Assembly: GCA_964614645.1 (NCBI GenBank)
Contig: CAZTMA010000032.1
Location: 1 to 40,553, forward strand
Source of the DNA: MWBF01 sp964614645
GTDB lineage: Bacteria > Chloroflexota > Anaerolineae > CG2-30-64-16
Direction of reading: 5' to 3'
DNA: 40,553 bases
The notes under the pieces were generated by a model. That model did not search any database. It saw only the letters and a list, made by a program, of their open reading frames with translations, and was not told the origin of the DNA. This document shows positions 30,223-37,446 of this stretch, piece after piece. Both the position numbers and the translations under genes were made by a program. The first letter of the stretch is position 1. The number at the start of each line of letters is the position of its first letter.

Positions 30223-31602
30223 ATGGATCGTGATACCGGTCGCACTCGTCCGTGGTATTTTTGGCCCCTCATTACCTTTGTCGCAGGTTTGCTGCTGGGC
30301 TGGCTCATCATCGGCTGGTGGCTGTGGCCGGTCGAGTGGAAGAATGCCCTCCCGCAAGACCTGGCGCCGCGCCTGCAGAATCAATATCTCACGATGGTGG
30401 CCGAGTCATACGCGGCCAACGGCAACCTGCAGATGGCACAGGACCGGCTGGCCGGCTGGCCGTCGGATGAACTTGCCGTGGCCCTGGGCAACACGCAGGA
30501 GAACCTGGCAACCACAGACGCCGCCCGCGCAGCCAACGTACAACTCCTGGCCTCGGCCCTGAGCCTGAGCACCGGCGGCGTGGATGTCAGCGGCGCGGGG
30601 CCGCTGCCGACCGCGGAGCCGGCGCAGCCCACCCCCGTGCCGGATGGCGATGGCGCAGCCGGCTCGTCGCTCATACGCATCTGCACGGCCTTCCTCTGGA
30701 TCGTGCTTGTTCTGGCCGCGATCGTGTTCTTCATCTACCTGTTCATGCGCTGGCGTTCGGCTCAGCAGGGCACGGAGCCCCCTGATCTGGGCGGGCTGGC
30801 ACGCACTATTTTGGGACGCAAGCCTGCGCCGGTGGAGCGTGCGGAGTATGAATACAGGCCAGGTGGGGAGCAGGGCGAGGAGTTCGAGCGCAGCCTGGCG
30901 GAGCAGACTGCCGCGGATGTGGCTGCCCAGGAGAAGTCGCGCTGGAATGAAGAGGTCGACTCGGACTGGCGCGCGGTTGGCTCGCCTGCCACGCCGCCGC
31001 GGGTCTCCTTCGAGGACCGGCTGGGTACGGAATTTGAGGAGGAAGTGGCGGAGGAAGCTGACCTGCCACCCTTTATGCCGTCACGCGAGGAACCGCGCAC
31101 GGTTCCGCCGCGACCGGTGGTGGAGCCTGTCCCCGAAGCCTCACGACAGATCGCGCCGGGCCGGCGCGGAGGCATTGGCGCCAAGCTGGGAGATTTCGTC
31201 GCCGTTTATCAAATGGGCGAGCCGGACTACGATGAGGCCTTCGATATTAATGACCCGGTCGATGGCCTGGTGGGTCAGTGTGGCTTGCAGTTGAACGAGC
31301 CGGTGGGCCGCAATCGAGACCAGGCCGTCGCGCTGCAAGTGTGGCTGTGGGATTCCAGCGACCCAGACACCCGCGTCAAGGTGTTGATGAGCGAGGCGGC
31401 GTACCGCGACACAGCCACGCGCGCCCAGCACGTCAGCGAACATGACGCAGTGCCGGTCCGCCAGGGCACCGACTTCGAGCTGGAGAGCCACGATCTGCTG
31501 CTGCGGGGTCACGTCGAGCGGGTGGAGTACGCGGAGCAGGAAGCCAACCGGGCCGTATTTGCCGACCTGCAGGTGCACATGCAGGTATACCGCAAGTCAT
31601 AG
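30223..31602 (+). CDS. Two-TM membrane protein of unknown function
   Basis: The 459-aa protein has TM1 at about 12-36 (WPLITFVAGLLLGWLIIGWW), an outer region of about 115 residues ending in a Pro-rich stretch (AEPAQPTPVPDG), TM2 at about 151-176, then a cytoplasmic acidic region with EEEVAEEAD. The last ~130 residues (from IGAKLGDFVAVYQMGEPDYD) look like a folded beta domain containing DEAFDINDP and VALQVWLWDSSDPDTRVKVL. No family is recognised; proteins of this layout seem to be lineage-restricted. AAGGAGG lies 8 nt before ATG 30223, 13 bp after the peptidase gene. Confidence 0.85.
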   Translation: MDRDTGRTRPWYFWPLITFVAGLLLGWLIIGWWLWPVEWKNALPQDLAPRLQNQYLTMVAESYAANGNLQMAQDRLAGWPSDELAVALGNTQENLATTDAARAANVQLLASALSLSTGGVDVSGAGPLPTAEPAQPTPVPDGDGAAGSSLIRICTAFLWIVLVLAAIVFFIYLFMRWRSAQQGTEPPDLGGLARTILGRKPAPVERAEYEYRPGGEQGEEFERSLAEQTAADVAAQEKSRWNEEVDSDWRAVGSPATPPRVSFEDRLGTEFEEEVAEEADLPPFMPSREEPRTVPPRPVVEPVPEASRQIAPGRRGGIGAKLGDFVAVYQMGEPDYDEAFDINDPVDGLVGQCGLQLNEPVGRNRDQAVALQVWLWDSSDPDTRVKVLMSEAAYRDTATRAQHVSEHDAVPVRQGTDFELESHDLLLRGHVERVEYAEQEANRAVFADLQVHMQVYRKS

Positions 31603-31623
31603 AATAGCGAAGCCAGAATCGGT

Positions 31624-31665
31624 GCAGGGGCAAGGGTGCGAGCAAAGCTTGCCTCTCGCCTCTGC
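31624..31665. terminator. Hairpin between convergent genes
   Basis: GGGGCAAG (31627-31634) pairs with CTTGCCTC (31648-31655) with one G-U, and GCAG/CTGC (31624-31627/31662-31665) can extend or compete. It fills the 76-bp gap between two convergent genes, so it may terminate both. The left arm resembles, but does not match, the GGGGCGAG repeat core. Confidence 0.4.
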
Positions 31666-31678
31666 GCCACCCGGTATC

Positions 31679-32839
31679 TTACGCCCGCTCCTCCGGATCA
31701 AACAACCGTTGATGTTCCTTGATGGCGTAACGGTCAGTCATGCCCGCAATGTAATCGCAGATGACTCTCTCAGGCAAGTCGGGGCCACGCTCCATGCGCG
31801 CCTGCACCTCACGCGGGAGTTGGCGCCGTTCTTCCACATATGCGCTGTAGAGCGCGGTGAGCAGCCGGTTCGCCTTATACGCCATGCGGATGACGCGCGG
31901 GTGGCGGTAGAAATTCGCCATGAGAAACGCCTTCAGCTCCCGGTTCATGGCGTAAAGCTCAGGCGAAAAGCATGCCAGGTTCTCGCCGGCTGCGCGCACG
32001 GCGTCTACGCTGTCGATGCCGCGCTCGTCCAACTGGGCCGCGGTCGCCGTGATGGCATCGGTGATCTCGATCCCGATGAGCCGGCGGATGACCCGCGCGC
32101 GAAGTTGGTCATCTAGGCGGCATTCCAGCTTCTCCCCAAGCGAGGCCATGACCATATTCCACAAGGCTAACCCGCGCACCTCGTGCACATCGAGCAGGCC
32201 GCTCCGCAGCCCGTCATCCAGATCCGCCGTATTGTAAGCTATCTCGTCGGCCAGGTTACTGAGCTGGCATTCGAGCGTGCCTGCCTTGTCGGGTTCATAC
32301 CCTGCCGCGTCAGTGACGTCGTAATCCGTGTCGTGCTTGACCAGCCCCTCGCGCACCTCATAGGTCAGATTCAGCCCCGCGAACTCAGGATAACGATCCT
32401 CCAGTTGGGTGACAATGCGCATGGTCTGACGCTGGTGGTCGAAGCCGCCGTGGTTGCTCATCAGTTGGTTGAGCGTCACCTCGCCCGTGTGGCCAAAAGC
32501 CGGATGTCCCAGGTCGTGGGCCAGACAGATGGCCTCGGTCAGGTCCTCGTTCGCGCCGAGTGTGCGCGCCAAGCTGCGACCGATCTGCGACACCTCGATC
32601 GTGTGGGTGAGGCGGTTGCGGTAATGGTCGCCCTCGTGGGACACGAAGACCTGCGTCTTGTATTCCAGGCGGCGGAAGGCAGCGGTGTGGATGATGCGGT
32701 CGCGGTCGCGCTGAAAGGCAGTGCGATAGGCGTGTTCTTCTTCGCCGTGCACGCGGCCTCGACTGTCGCCGCTGGGCATGGCATAGGGCGCGAGCGCTGC
32801 ACGTTCTCGTGCCTCTATCTCGTCTCGCGTCAGGAACAT
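31679..32839 (-). CDS. dgt: Deoxyguanosinetriphosphate triphosphohydrolase-like protein (HD domain)
   Basis: This 386-aa HD-domain phosphohydrolase hydrolyses dGTP or other dNTPs to the deoxynucleoside and triphosphate. The N-terminal DRDRIIHTAAFRRLEYKTQV, RNRLTHTIEVSQIGRSLAR (His) and CLAHDLGHPAFGHTGE (His-Asp pair) are the defining motifs. ECQLSNLADEIAYNTADLDD supplies the last metal Asp, and FYRHPRVIRMAYKA is near the end. It is the non-proteobacterial short-type dGTPase. ATG 32839 follows GGAGGCAACC. It is 28 bp downstream of the 143-aa gene and is probably transcribed from the promoter at 33332-33360. Confidence 0.95.
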   Translation of the reverse strand: MFLTRDEIEARERAALAPYAMPSGDSRGRVHGEEEHAYRTAFQRDRDRIIHTAAFRRLEYKTQVFVSHEGDHYRNRLTHTIEVSQIGRSLARTLGANEDLTEAICLAHDLGHPAFGHTGEVTLNQLMSNHGGFDHQRQTMRIVTQLEDRYPEFAGLNLTYEVREGLVKHDTDYDVTDAAGYEPDKAGTLECQLSNLADEIAYNTADLDDGLRSGLLDVHEVRGLALWNMVMASLGEKLECRLDDQLRARVIRRLIGIEITDAITATAAQLDERGIDSVDAVRAAGENLACFSPELYAMNRELKAFLMANFYRHPRVIRMAYKANRLLTALYSAYVEERRQLPREVQARMERGPDLPERVICDYIAGMTDRYAIKEHQRLFDPEERA

Positions 32840-32867
32840 GGTTGCCTCCTGGTGGCAAGCGCGTAGG

Positions 32868-33299
32868 CTACCAAGTTTGCGCTGTCACACGTTCGAGCTG
32901 CGCTTCCAGCGTCGTGCAGTGGCTCAAGTCCAGTTCTTCGCACGCGTTTGAGTTCATCTGCTGGCGCATCGCTGCAATCAGCCGGTCGAGGTCTGCGACG
33001 GAAAGGTCCGGGACGCGCGCAATGCTTGAGCGCACTGGCGGAGGCTCCGGCGGCGCGCCGTTCTGCTCGCCGTCTGGCTCGTGGATCGGGTTATGCACGG
33101 CGAAAGTGATGAGCGCCAGTCGGCCATCGGCCTTGCGCTTGGTATAAATCCAGTGGCGCAGGCCGGTGGCATGCCCGGCTTCCCGAAAACAATAGAGCTT
33201 CCACAGCCGTTCGCCGTCCTGCAGTTCGAGCAAGTCATTCGTGACAAGGTCATTCAGGATCTCGGTGCGCGGACATGCGCAGTTGTCAGTCAGTTGCAT
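32868..33299 (-). CDS. Uncharacterised 143-aa protein upstream of dGTPase
   Basis: No family is recognised. The protein reads MQLTDNCACPRTEILNDLVT, then LYCFREAGHATGLRHWIYTK, a Pro-rich linker (GAPPEPPPV) and a helical C-terminus (VADLDRLIAAMRQQMNSNAC with ELDLSHCTTLEAQLERV). Cysteines near the N-terminus (CAC) and at the C-terminus are scattered, with no clean metal site. ATG 33299 is preferred over TTG 33317 because the promoter start would fall near 33325. That leaves a short leader with AGGA about 12 nt upstream. It shares a transcript with dgt. Confidence 0.75.
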   Translation of the reverse strand: MQLTDNCACPRTEILNDLVTNDLLELQDGERLWKLYCFREAGHATGLRHWIYTKRKADGRLALITFAVHNPIHEPDGEQNGAPPEPPPVRSSIARVPDLSVADLDRLIAAMRQQMNSNACEELDLSHCTTLEAQLERVTAQTW

Positions 33300-33331
33300 G
33301 GTTCGTGTGTTCCTCAAGGTTAGTGGCCCTG

Positions 33332-33360
33332 AGTTTATCCCGCAAATAGAGGTGTGTCAA
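33332..33360 (-). promoter_or_regulatory. Promoter of the 143-aa/dgt pair
   Basis: The minus strand reads TTGACA (33360-33355), 17 bp, TAAACT (33337-33332). The -35 box overlaps the stop codon of the upstream UroD-family gene, so the pair has its own promoter even though all three genes share a strand. Confidence 0.65.
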
Positions 33361-34442
33361 GCAATCAGGCCGCTGAGGCGGGCGCTCAGGCGTTTGAGCC
33401 GCGACCATTCGGCGTCGACCGGAACCCGGTCTGCCACGCCGAGCAAGACACTGCCCGCGCCGCGCGCCTGCTCGACCGCTTCGAACACGGCGGCCTCGAA
33501 CTCCGCTTCGCTGCGCTCAGCGACGAGGAAATCCTGCGGGATGCCGCCCCAGATGACCAGGCCCGGTCCCGCAGCCTCGCGTGCTTCGGCCAGGGTTGCA
33601 TCGCCTTGCGGCGGACCGGCGATGCCCTCCACGCCGCTGATGCCGGCCTGGGCCAGCAGCGGCAGCAGCCGCCGGGCGGGCCCGCCCATATGGACGACGA
33701 ACGGCTTGCCGTTTGCCCGGGCGACCTGCGCAGTGCGCCGGTAACTGGCGTCGAGATATTGGCGGAAGGCGCGCGGAGAGATGTACTGCCCATCCAGGTT
33801 GTCGGGGCCGAGCAACAGGTCGCCGGGCAGCGCAGCAATCTCAGTCGTCAACGCGTCCAGTCGTTCTTCCAGCACTGCTAGCATTGCCTCGATGGCTGCC
33901 TTGCCCTCGCCCAAAAACAACGCCAACCCTTCGCCCCAGCCGAGAACCGTATGAAGCACATCCGAATAGGGTCGCATCGGCAATTCCAGCGCGACAACGC
34001 CGTCGTCGCCCACTGCCTCGCGCGTCGCGGCCAGCGCGCCAGGACGGAGTTCATAGCGCCGCGCCTCAATCAGGCGCTGGACGGCAGGCAGGTCCTCGGC
34101 CGTCTTGACGGGATACTCCACCTGCCACCAATCGCCGTCCGGTCCGAGTTGCCAGCGGGCCGTGAGTACACCCCGATCCGTCATGTGGCGGACGATCCGC
34201 TCTCCTGCGTTTTCAGTAACGGTGGTCTCGATGCCGGGGGTGCTGGCTTCCCAGGGCTTGACAACCGACCAAATGGCTGCGCCGAGCGCACGGGCGGCAT
34301 CAGGCAGCGTCACACCGGCCTCGGCCGGCAGTGTGCCGCGCGTTGCATGCCAGCGGTGCCAGAGGGCAAGGTCCGGCAGGAAGATGGGCCTGGCTGAGGA
34401 CGAGCCTGACAGGCAATCGAGGACTTGTTGGCGTGTGGTCAT
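33357..34442 (-). CDS. Uroporphyrinogen decarboxylase-family protein (second in window)
   Basis: The 361-aa protein is another UroD-superfamily barrel, distinct from the one at 16214. It opens MTTRQQVLDCLSGSSSARPI, and has WWQVEYPVKTAEDLPAVQRL, the chelating-type strand PFVVHMGGPARRLLPLLAQA and GLVIWGGIPQDFLV. This fits the methyltransferase-like branch rather than HemE: there is no heme context and the N-terminal Arg motif of HemE is absent. The substrate is unknown. ATG 34442 has AGGAGG 9 nt upstream and an extended -10 box at 34466-34474. Confidence 0.8.
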   Translation of the reverse strand: MTTRQQVLDCLSGSSSARPIFLPDLALWHRWHATRGTLPAEAGVTLPDAARALGAAIWSVVKPWEASTPGIETTVTENAGERIVRHMTDRGVLTARWQLGPDGDWWQVEYPVKTAEDLPAVQRLIEARRYELRPGALAATREAVGDDGVVALELPMRPYSDVLHTVLGWGEGLALFLGEGKAAIEAMLAVLEERLDALTTEIAALPGDLLLGPDNLDGQYISPRAFRQYLDASYRRTAQVARANGKPFVVHMGGPARRLLPLLAQAGISGVEGIAGPPQGDATLAEAREAAGPGLVIWGGIPQDFLVAERSEAEFEAAVFEAVEQARGAGSVLLGVADRVPVDAEWSRLKRLSARLSGLIA

Positions 34443-34465
34443 AGATGCGATCCTCCTGGCGCGTC

Positions 34466-34474
34466 AGTATACCA
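34466..34474 (-). promoter_or_regulatory. Extended -10 promoter of the second UroD-family gene
   Basis: The minus strand reads TGG TATACT (TGnTATACT), 24 nt upstream of ATG 34442. The -35 region has only a weak TTTTGC. A matching element faces the other way at 34510-34518. Confidence 0.55.
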
Positions 34475-34509
34475 CCGGCCATCGCGCTGCAAAAGAGCGG
34501 CGGGTACCG

Positions 34510-34518
34510 TGGTATAAT
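34510..34518 (+). promoter_or_regulatory. Extended -10 promoter of the exported-protein gene
   Basis: TGG TATAAT (TGnTATAAT) is a perfect extended -10 box. The leader to ATG 34632 would be about 107 nt, long enough for regulation, though no known element is visible in it. Confidence 0.55.
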
Positions 34519-34631
34519 GCCGTGGCTCATGTCGGCGATGCGACCTTCGATACAATCGCGGTTGCAGTGTTGGGCAGTGTCTGCTGGCAGCCGTGCGACA
34601 TCGCAGACTTGCCGTTGGAGGAGCCCAGAAG

Positions 34632-35261
34632 ATGGCCCAAATCTCTCGGTCTGGCAGGTGGTTGATAGCCACACTTCTTGCGTCGGCAACGATCATGGCA
34701 CTGCTCCTGAGTCTGCAGACCGCGGCGGTCAGCGCAATGCACGCCGAACCGGCGGGCATTCGTGTAACTGCCCGCATCCCTGGAGGGGGCCCCAGCGCCT
34801 TTCATCGGGCAGTGCCTGCGGCTGTCTCCCAAAGCGAGGCCGGCCCAGTGCACAGTCCTGCTGCGGCCGACTTCACCTTTGACAAGAAAGTCATGCTCAC
34901 GATGGACTTTGAGGAGACGCAGAGCTGTGTAGGCTCCGTCGATGCGCTGACTGTCGCCTACGGCGCTAGCGTCACTTATTGCTACTCCTTCGCCAATATC
35001 GGCACAGCGACGTTTGTCACGCACACCTTGACCGATGACAAGTTGGGCGGATTTGGATCGGCAGTCTTTTCTGTCAGCCCAGGCTCCCGGGCAGAGTTCA
35101 TTGGCTATGATCCAACCGCGTTCGTGATGAGTGACGTTACGAACATCGCCACCTGGACCGCGGTGGACACCGCCGGCGTATCCATCTCACGGACGGACCA
35201 GGTCACTGTCACTGTGCGAGTGCTGCGTCCTCGGTCTTGGTTGCCTCTTGTGGTACGGTAG
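34632..35261 (+). CDS. Exported protein with an LPLVVR C-terminus
   Basis: The 209-aa protein has a signal peptide (RSGRW, then a hydrophobic core LIATLLASATIMALLLSLQT, cleavage near residue 35-38). The mature part has a DUF11-like immunoglobulin-type repeat: TVAYGASVTYCYSFANIGTA and THTLTDDKLGGFGSAVFSVS, with two cysteines (QSCVG and TYCYS) that could pair. The protein ends SWLPLVVR. Exported proteins of Chloroflexota often end in (Y/W)LPLVxR-like tails, so this may be a sorting or anchoring signal. GGAGGAG lies 8 nt before ATG 34632. Extracellular structural or adhesive function is a guess from the repeat type. Confidence 0.8.
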   Translation: MAQISRSGRWLIATLLASATIMALLLSLQTAAVSAMHAEPAGIRVTARIPGGGPSAFHRAVPAAVSQSEAGPVHSPAAADFTFDKKVMLTMDFEETQSCVGSVDALTVAYGASVTYCYSFANIGTATFVTHTLTDDKLGGFGSAVFSVSPGSRAEFIGYDPTAFVMSDVTNIATWTAVDTAGVSISRTDQVTVTVRVLRPRSWLPLVVR

Positions 35262-35325
35262 CGCAAGACATGCCAGGGGGGTCGGGCGTTCAGCAGCATC
35301 TGCCGATGCACAGCAACCGTGCGGC

Positions 35326-36174
35326 CTACATGAACAGGCTTCCGATTGATGTCAGATGATAGCAGGATAGTGTGAAGCAACGGCTTTCGACGGCCAGCGC
35401 AGCCGCGTAGCCGGGAATGGTCGGCGTCACTGCACGGAGCGTCCACCGTTCGGCCTCAACAGGTTCCCCGGCTACATGCAACAGCACGGCGGGCTCATCC
35501 GGGGCCAACGAGACGTCGAAGCTGTGGAGCGGCAGGGAAAGACCCTCGCCGCGCGCCTTGACAAATGCTTCCTTGCGCGTCCAGCAGCGAAAGAAGGCGG
35601 CAGGTTGCTCGACCGCGGGCAGCCCACGCAGGGCTGCCACCTCGCGTGAGGAATAGAAGCGCTCGGCGATGCGACCGCCTGCCACTTCCGGTCTGATACG
35701 TTCGACATCGATGCCGATGCGCATGCCACGCGCGAAGGCTAACAACGCCACCTCGTACGAATGAGAGACGTTGAAGGTAATGGAAGTCTCTGGTTGGCCA
35801 TCGCGCCGCAGGAGAAACGGCCTGCCAAACTCCAGATACCCGAATTGCAAACCGGCGTTGGACTGACCCTGATAACCAGCCAGCAGCACCCGCAGGGCCG
35901 CGCGCACAATGATGAATTGGCGCCTGTCCGGCTCAAAGTGAAATCGTGCCACGCGTGCCTGCTCATCGGATGCGAGCATGGACGCCAGATGGCGCACCAT
36001 ATCAACGGGTGCCACCAGCCTGACCTGCCAGATATGTACGGCATCCTCTGGTAGGTCGGGTCGGTCGGGCTGCGACAACCAATCAGTACCGTGGACTTCA
36101 GGTAAGATGGCCACTATTTGGCCTGCCGCATGGTGACTTGTTGGGGTTAGTCGCCCGTTCATGCGCTCAGTCAT
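35326..36174 (-). CDS. 4'-phosphopantetheinyl transferase (Sfp type)
   Basis: The 282-aa enzyme transfers phosphopantetheine from CoA to carrier proteins. The core motifs are present: ITFNVSHSYEVALLAF, GIDVERIRPE (metal Asp/Glu), FYSSREVAAL and FRCWTRKEAFVKARGEGL (the W-x-x-K-E-A motif). The N-terminal half has VARFHFEPDRRQFIIVRAAL, as in Sfp/HetI enzymes. Sfp types usually serve polyketide, peptide or fatty-acid synthases; no such megasynthase lies in the window, so the client is elsewhere. ATG 36174 has GGGAGA about 6 nt upstream. The upstream spacer is unusually long. Confidence 0.93.
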   Translation of the reverse strand: MTERMNGRLTPTSHHAAGQIVAILPEVHGTDWLSQPDRPDLPEDAVHIWQVRLVAPVDMVRHLASMLASDEQARVARFHFEPDRRQFIIVRAALRVLLAGYQGQSNAGLQFGYLEFGRPFLLRRDGQPETSITFNVSHSYEVALLAFARGMRIGIDVERIRPEVAGGRIAERFYSSREVAALRGLPAVEQPAAFFRCWTRKEAFVKARGEGLSLPLHSFDVSLAPDEPAVLLHVAGEPVEAERWTLRAVTPTIPGYAAALAVESRCFTLSCYHLTSIGSLFM

Positions 36175-36600
36175 GTGATTCTCCCGTGACGATGTCGCGC
36201 GCGTCGCGCAGGATTTCACGACATGATATCAGCATGCAGTCGGAACGTCGAATCGCTGTTAAGCGATGCTACCATCCGTCACGCGCATAGCTTAGTGAAG
36301 CTTTTGCGCATAGTCGGGTAGGCGTCTTGTAGGTTACACCATTGTGCACGGGTCTATAGCATTCGTAAGGTCGCTCCAGGCGATTTTACGTTGAAGCGGA
36401 TCCGCCTATGCTCCCGGCAGAGTGCGGGCGGTGTACTATGCAAGAAGGGCTCACTGCGTGATAGTAGCGTCGCAGAGCCGCGCTCTTGCGTTGCGGCCTC
36501 TCGCCTTGTGCGCGCATCCCACTATGACTGAGCAGTCAACTGCGTTCTCTAGCCGTGCATAGCGTACGTATCTACGGGCTTGGTCTTGCGTTAGTATATT
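36175..36600. other. Gene-free, hairpin-rich spacer (426 bp)
   Basis: No coding frame is convincing on either strand. The DNA is less G/C-rich than its neighbours and holds several inverted repeats: ATCGCT/AGCGAT (36252-36257/36262-36267), GCGCA-AGCTT with AAGCT-TGCGC (36283-36309), GCGGATCCGC (36396-36405), a bulged CGCAGAGC/GCTCTTGCG hairpin (36471-36490) and TGACTG-AG-CAGTCA (36525-36538). It separates two divergent genes, so promoters must lie here, but only a poor minus-strand TATCAT (36228-36223) is visible. An RNA gene, operators or decayed DNA are all possible. Confidence 0.5.
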
Positions 36601-37368
36601 GTGATTAAAATCGGGACTTCCGGCTTCTCGTATGATGATTGGGTCGGTCCGGTGTATCCGCCGGAGCTACCGGCGCGCGAGCATCTTGCGTATTACGCTG
36701 AGCGCTTCCCTACGGTCGAACTGAATGTCACCTATTACCGTGTGCCTGAGTTGCGCACGGTGGAAGGTTGGGTGCGCAAGACGCCGCCAGATTTCCTCTT
36801 TGCCGTCAAGGCGTTCCAGGGACTTACGCACGAGCGCAAGGAACCAGACTTCCAGGGGTTTGTCGCGGCCCTGACGCCGCTGGTCGAATCCGGCAAGCTC
36901 GGCTGCGTGCTGGCGCAGTTCCCCTATTCGTTCCATCCCACCCCCGAAAACCGCAACTACCTGGCGTTGCTGCGCGCCGGTTTCGGTGACCTGCCGGTGG
37001 TCGTCGAACTTAGAAATGCGGGCTGGGTGGCGGACGAGACGTTCGACCTGCTGCATTCGCTGAACCTGGGCTATTGCTGCGTCGACGAGCCGCAGCTCAG
37101 GGGCCTGATGCCTCCACTTGCGATAGCGACCGGTCCGTTAGCCTATGTCCGCTTTCACGGGCGGAACGCTGCGAAATGGTATGCGCATGATGAAGCCTGG
37201 GAACGATACAACTACAGCTATTCAGCGGCTGAACTGAATGAATGGGCGCCCAAGATTCGTGCGCTGGAGGCCGAAGCGCCTCTCACCCTCGTCTATTTCA
37301 ATAACCACTATCGCGGGCAGGCCACGCAGGGCGCCCGAGACCTCGGCCAGCTTCTACTTGGCGTATAA
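36601..37368 (+). CDS. DUF72 family protein (YecE-like)
   Basis: The 255-aa protein is a DUF72 TIM-barrel protein. It begins MIKIGTSGFSYDDWVGPVYP and shows VELNVTYYRVPE, FLFAVKAFQGLTHE, VVVELRNAGWV, AYVRFHGRN and VYFNNHYRGQATQGARDL, all family hallmarks. Biochemical function is unknown. The start is GTG 36601; a TAG at 36592-36594 bars any longer form except an ATT, so the start is well bounded. It has no Shine-Dalgarno. TATATT lies immediately before the GTG, too close for a normal leader. It converges with the ABC permease gene; the 78-bp gap shows no clear terminator. Confidence 0.92.
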   Translation: MIKIGTSGFSYDDWVGPVYPPELPAREHLAYYAERFPTVELNVTYYRVPELRTVEGWVRKTPPDFLFAVKAFQGLTHERKEPDFQGFVAALTPLVESGKLGCVLAQFPYSFHPTPENRNYLALLRAGFGDLPVVVELRNAGWVADETFDLLHSLNLGYCCVDEPQLRGLMPPLAIATGPLAYVRFHGRNAAKWYAHDEAWERYNYSYSAAELNEWAPKIRALEAEAPLTLVYFNNHYRGQATQGARDLGQLLLGV

Positions 37369-37446
37369 TTGTACCGAGACTATTATACAGCGTCAAAACT
37401 GGACTGTTAGCCTTTTACTCCGGCTACAGTGCACTTGTGCGTGAGT

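Noticed and set aside
33300..33317. TTG 33317 start for the 143-aa protein
   Set aside because: The predicted transcript begins near 33325, leaving no room for a ribosome-binding site before TTG; ATG 33299 is preferred.
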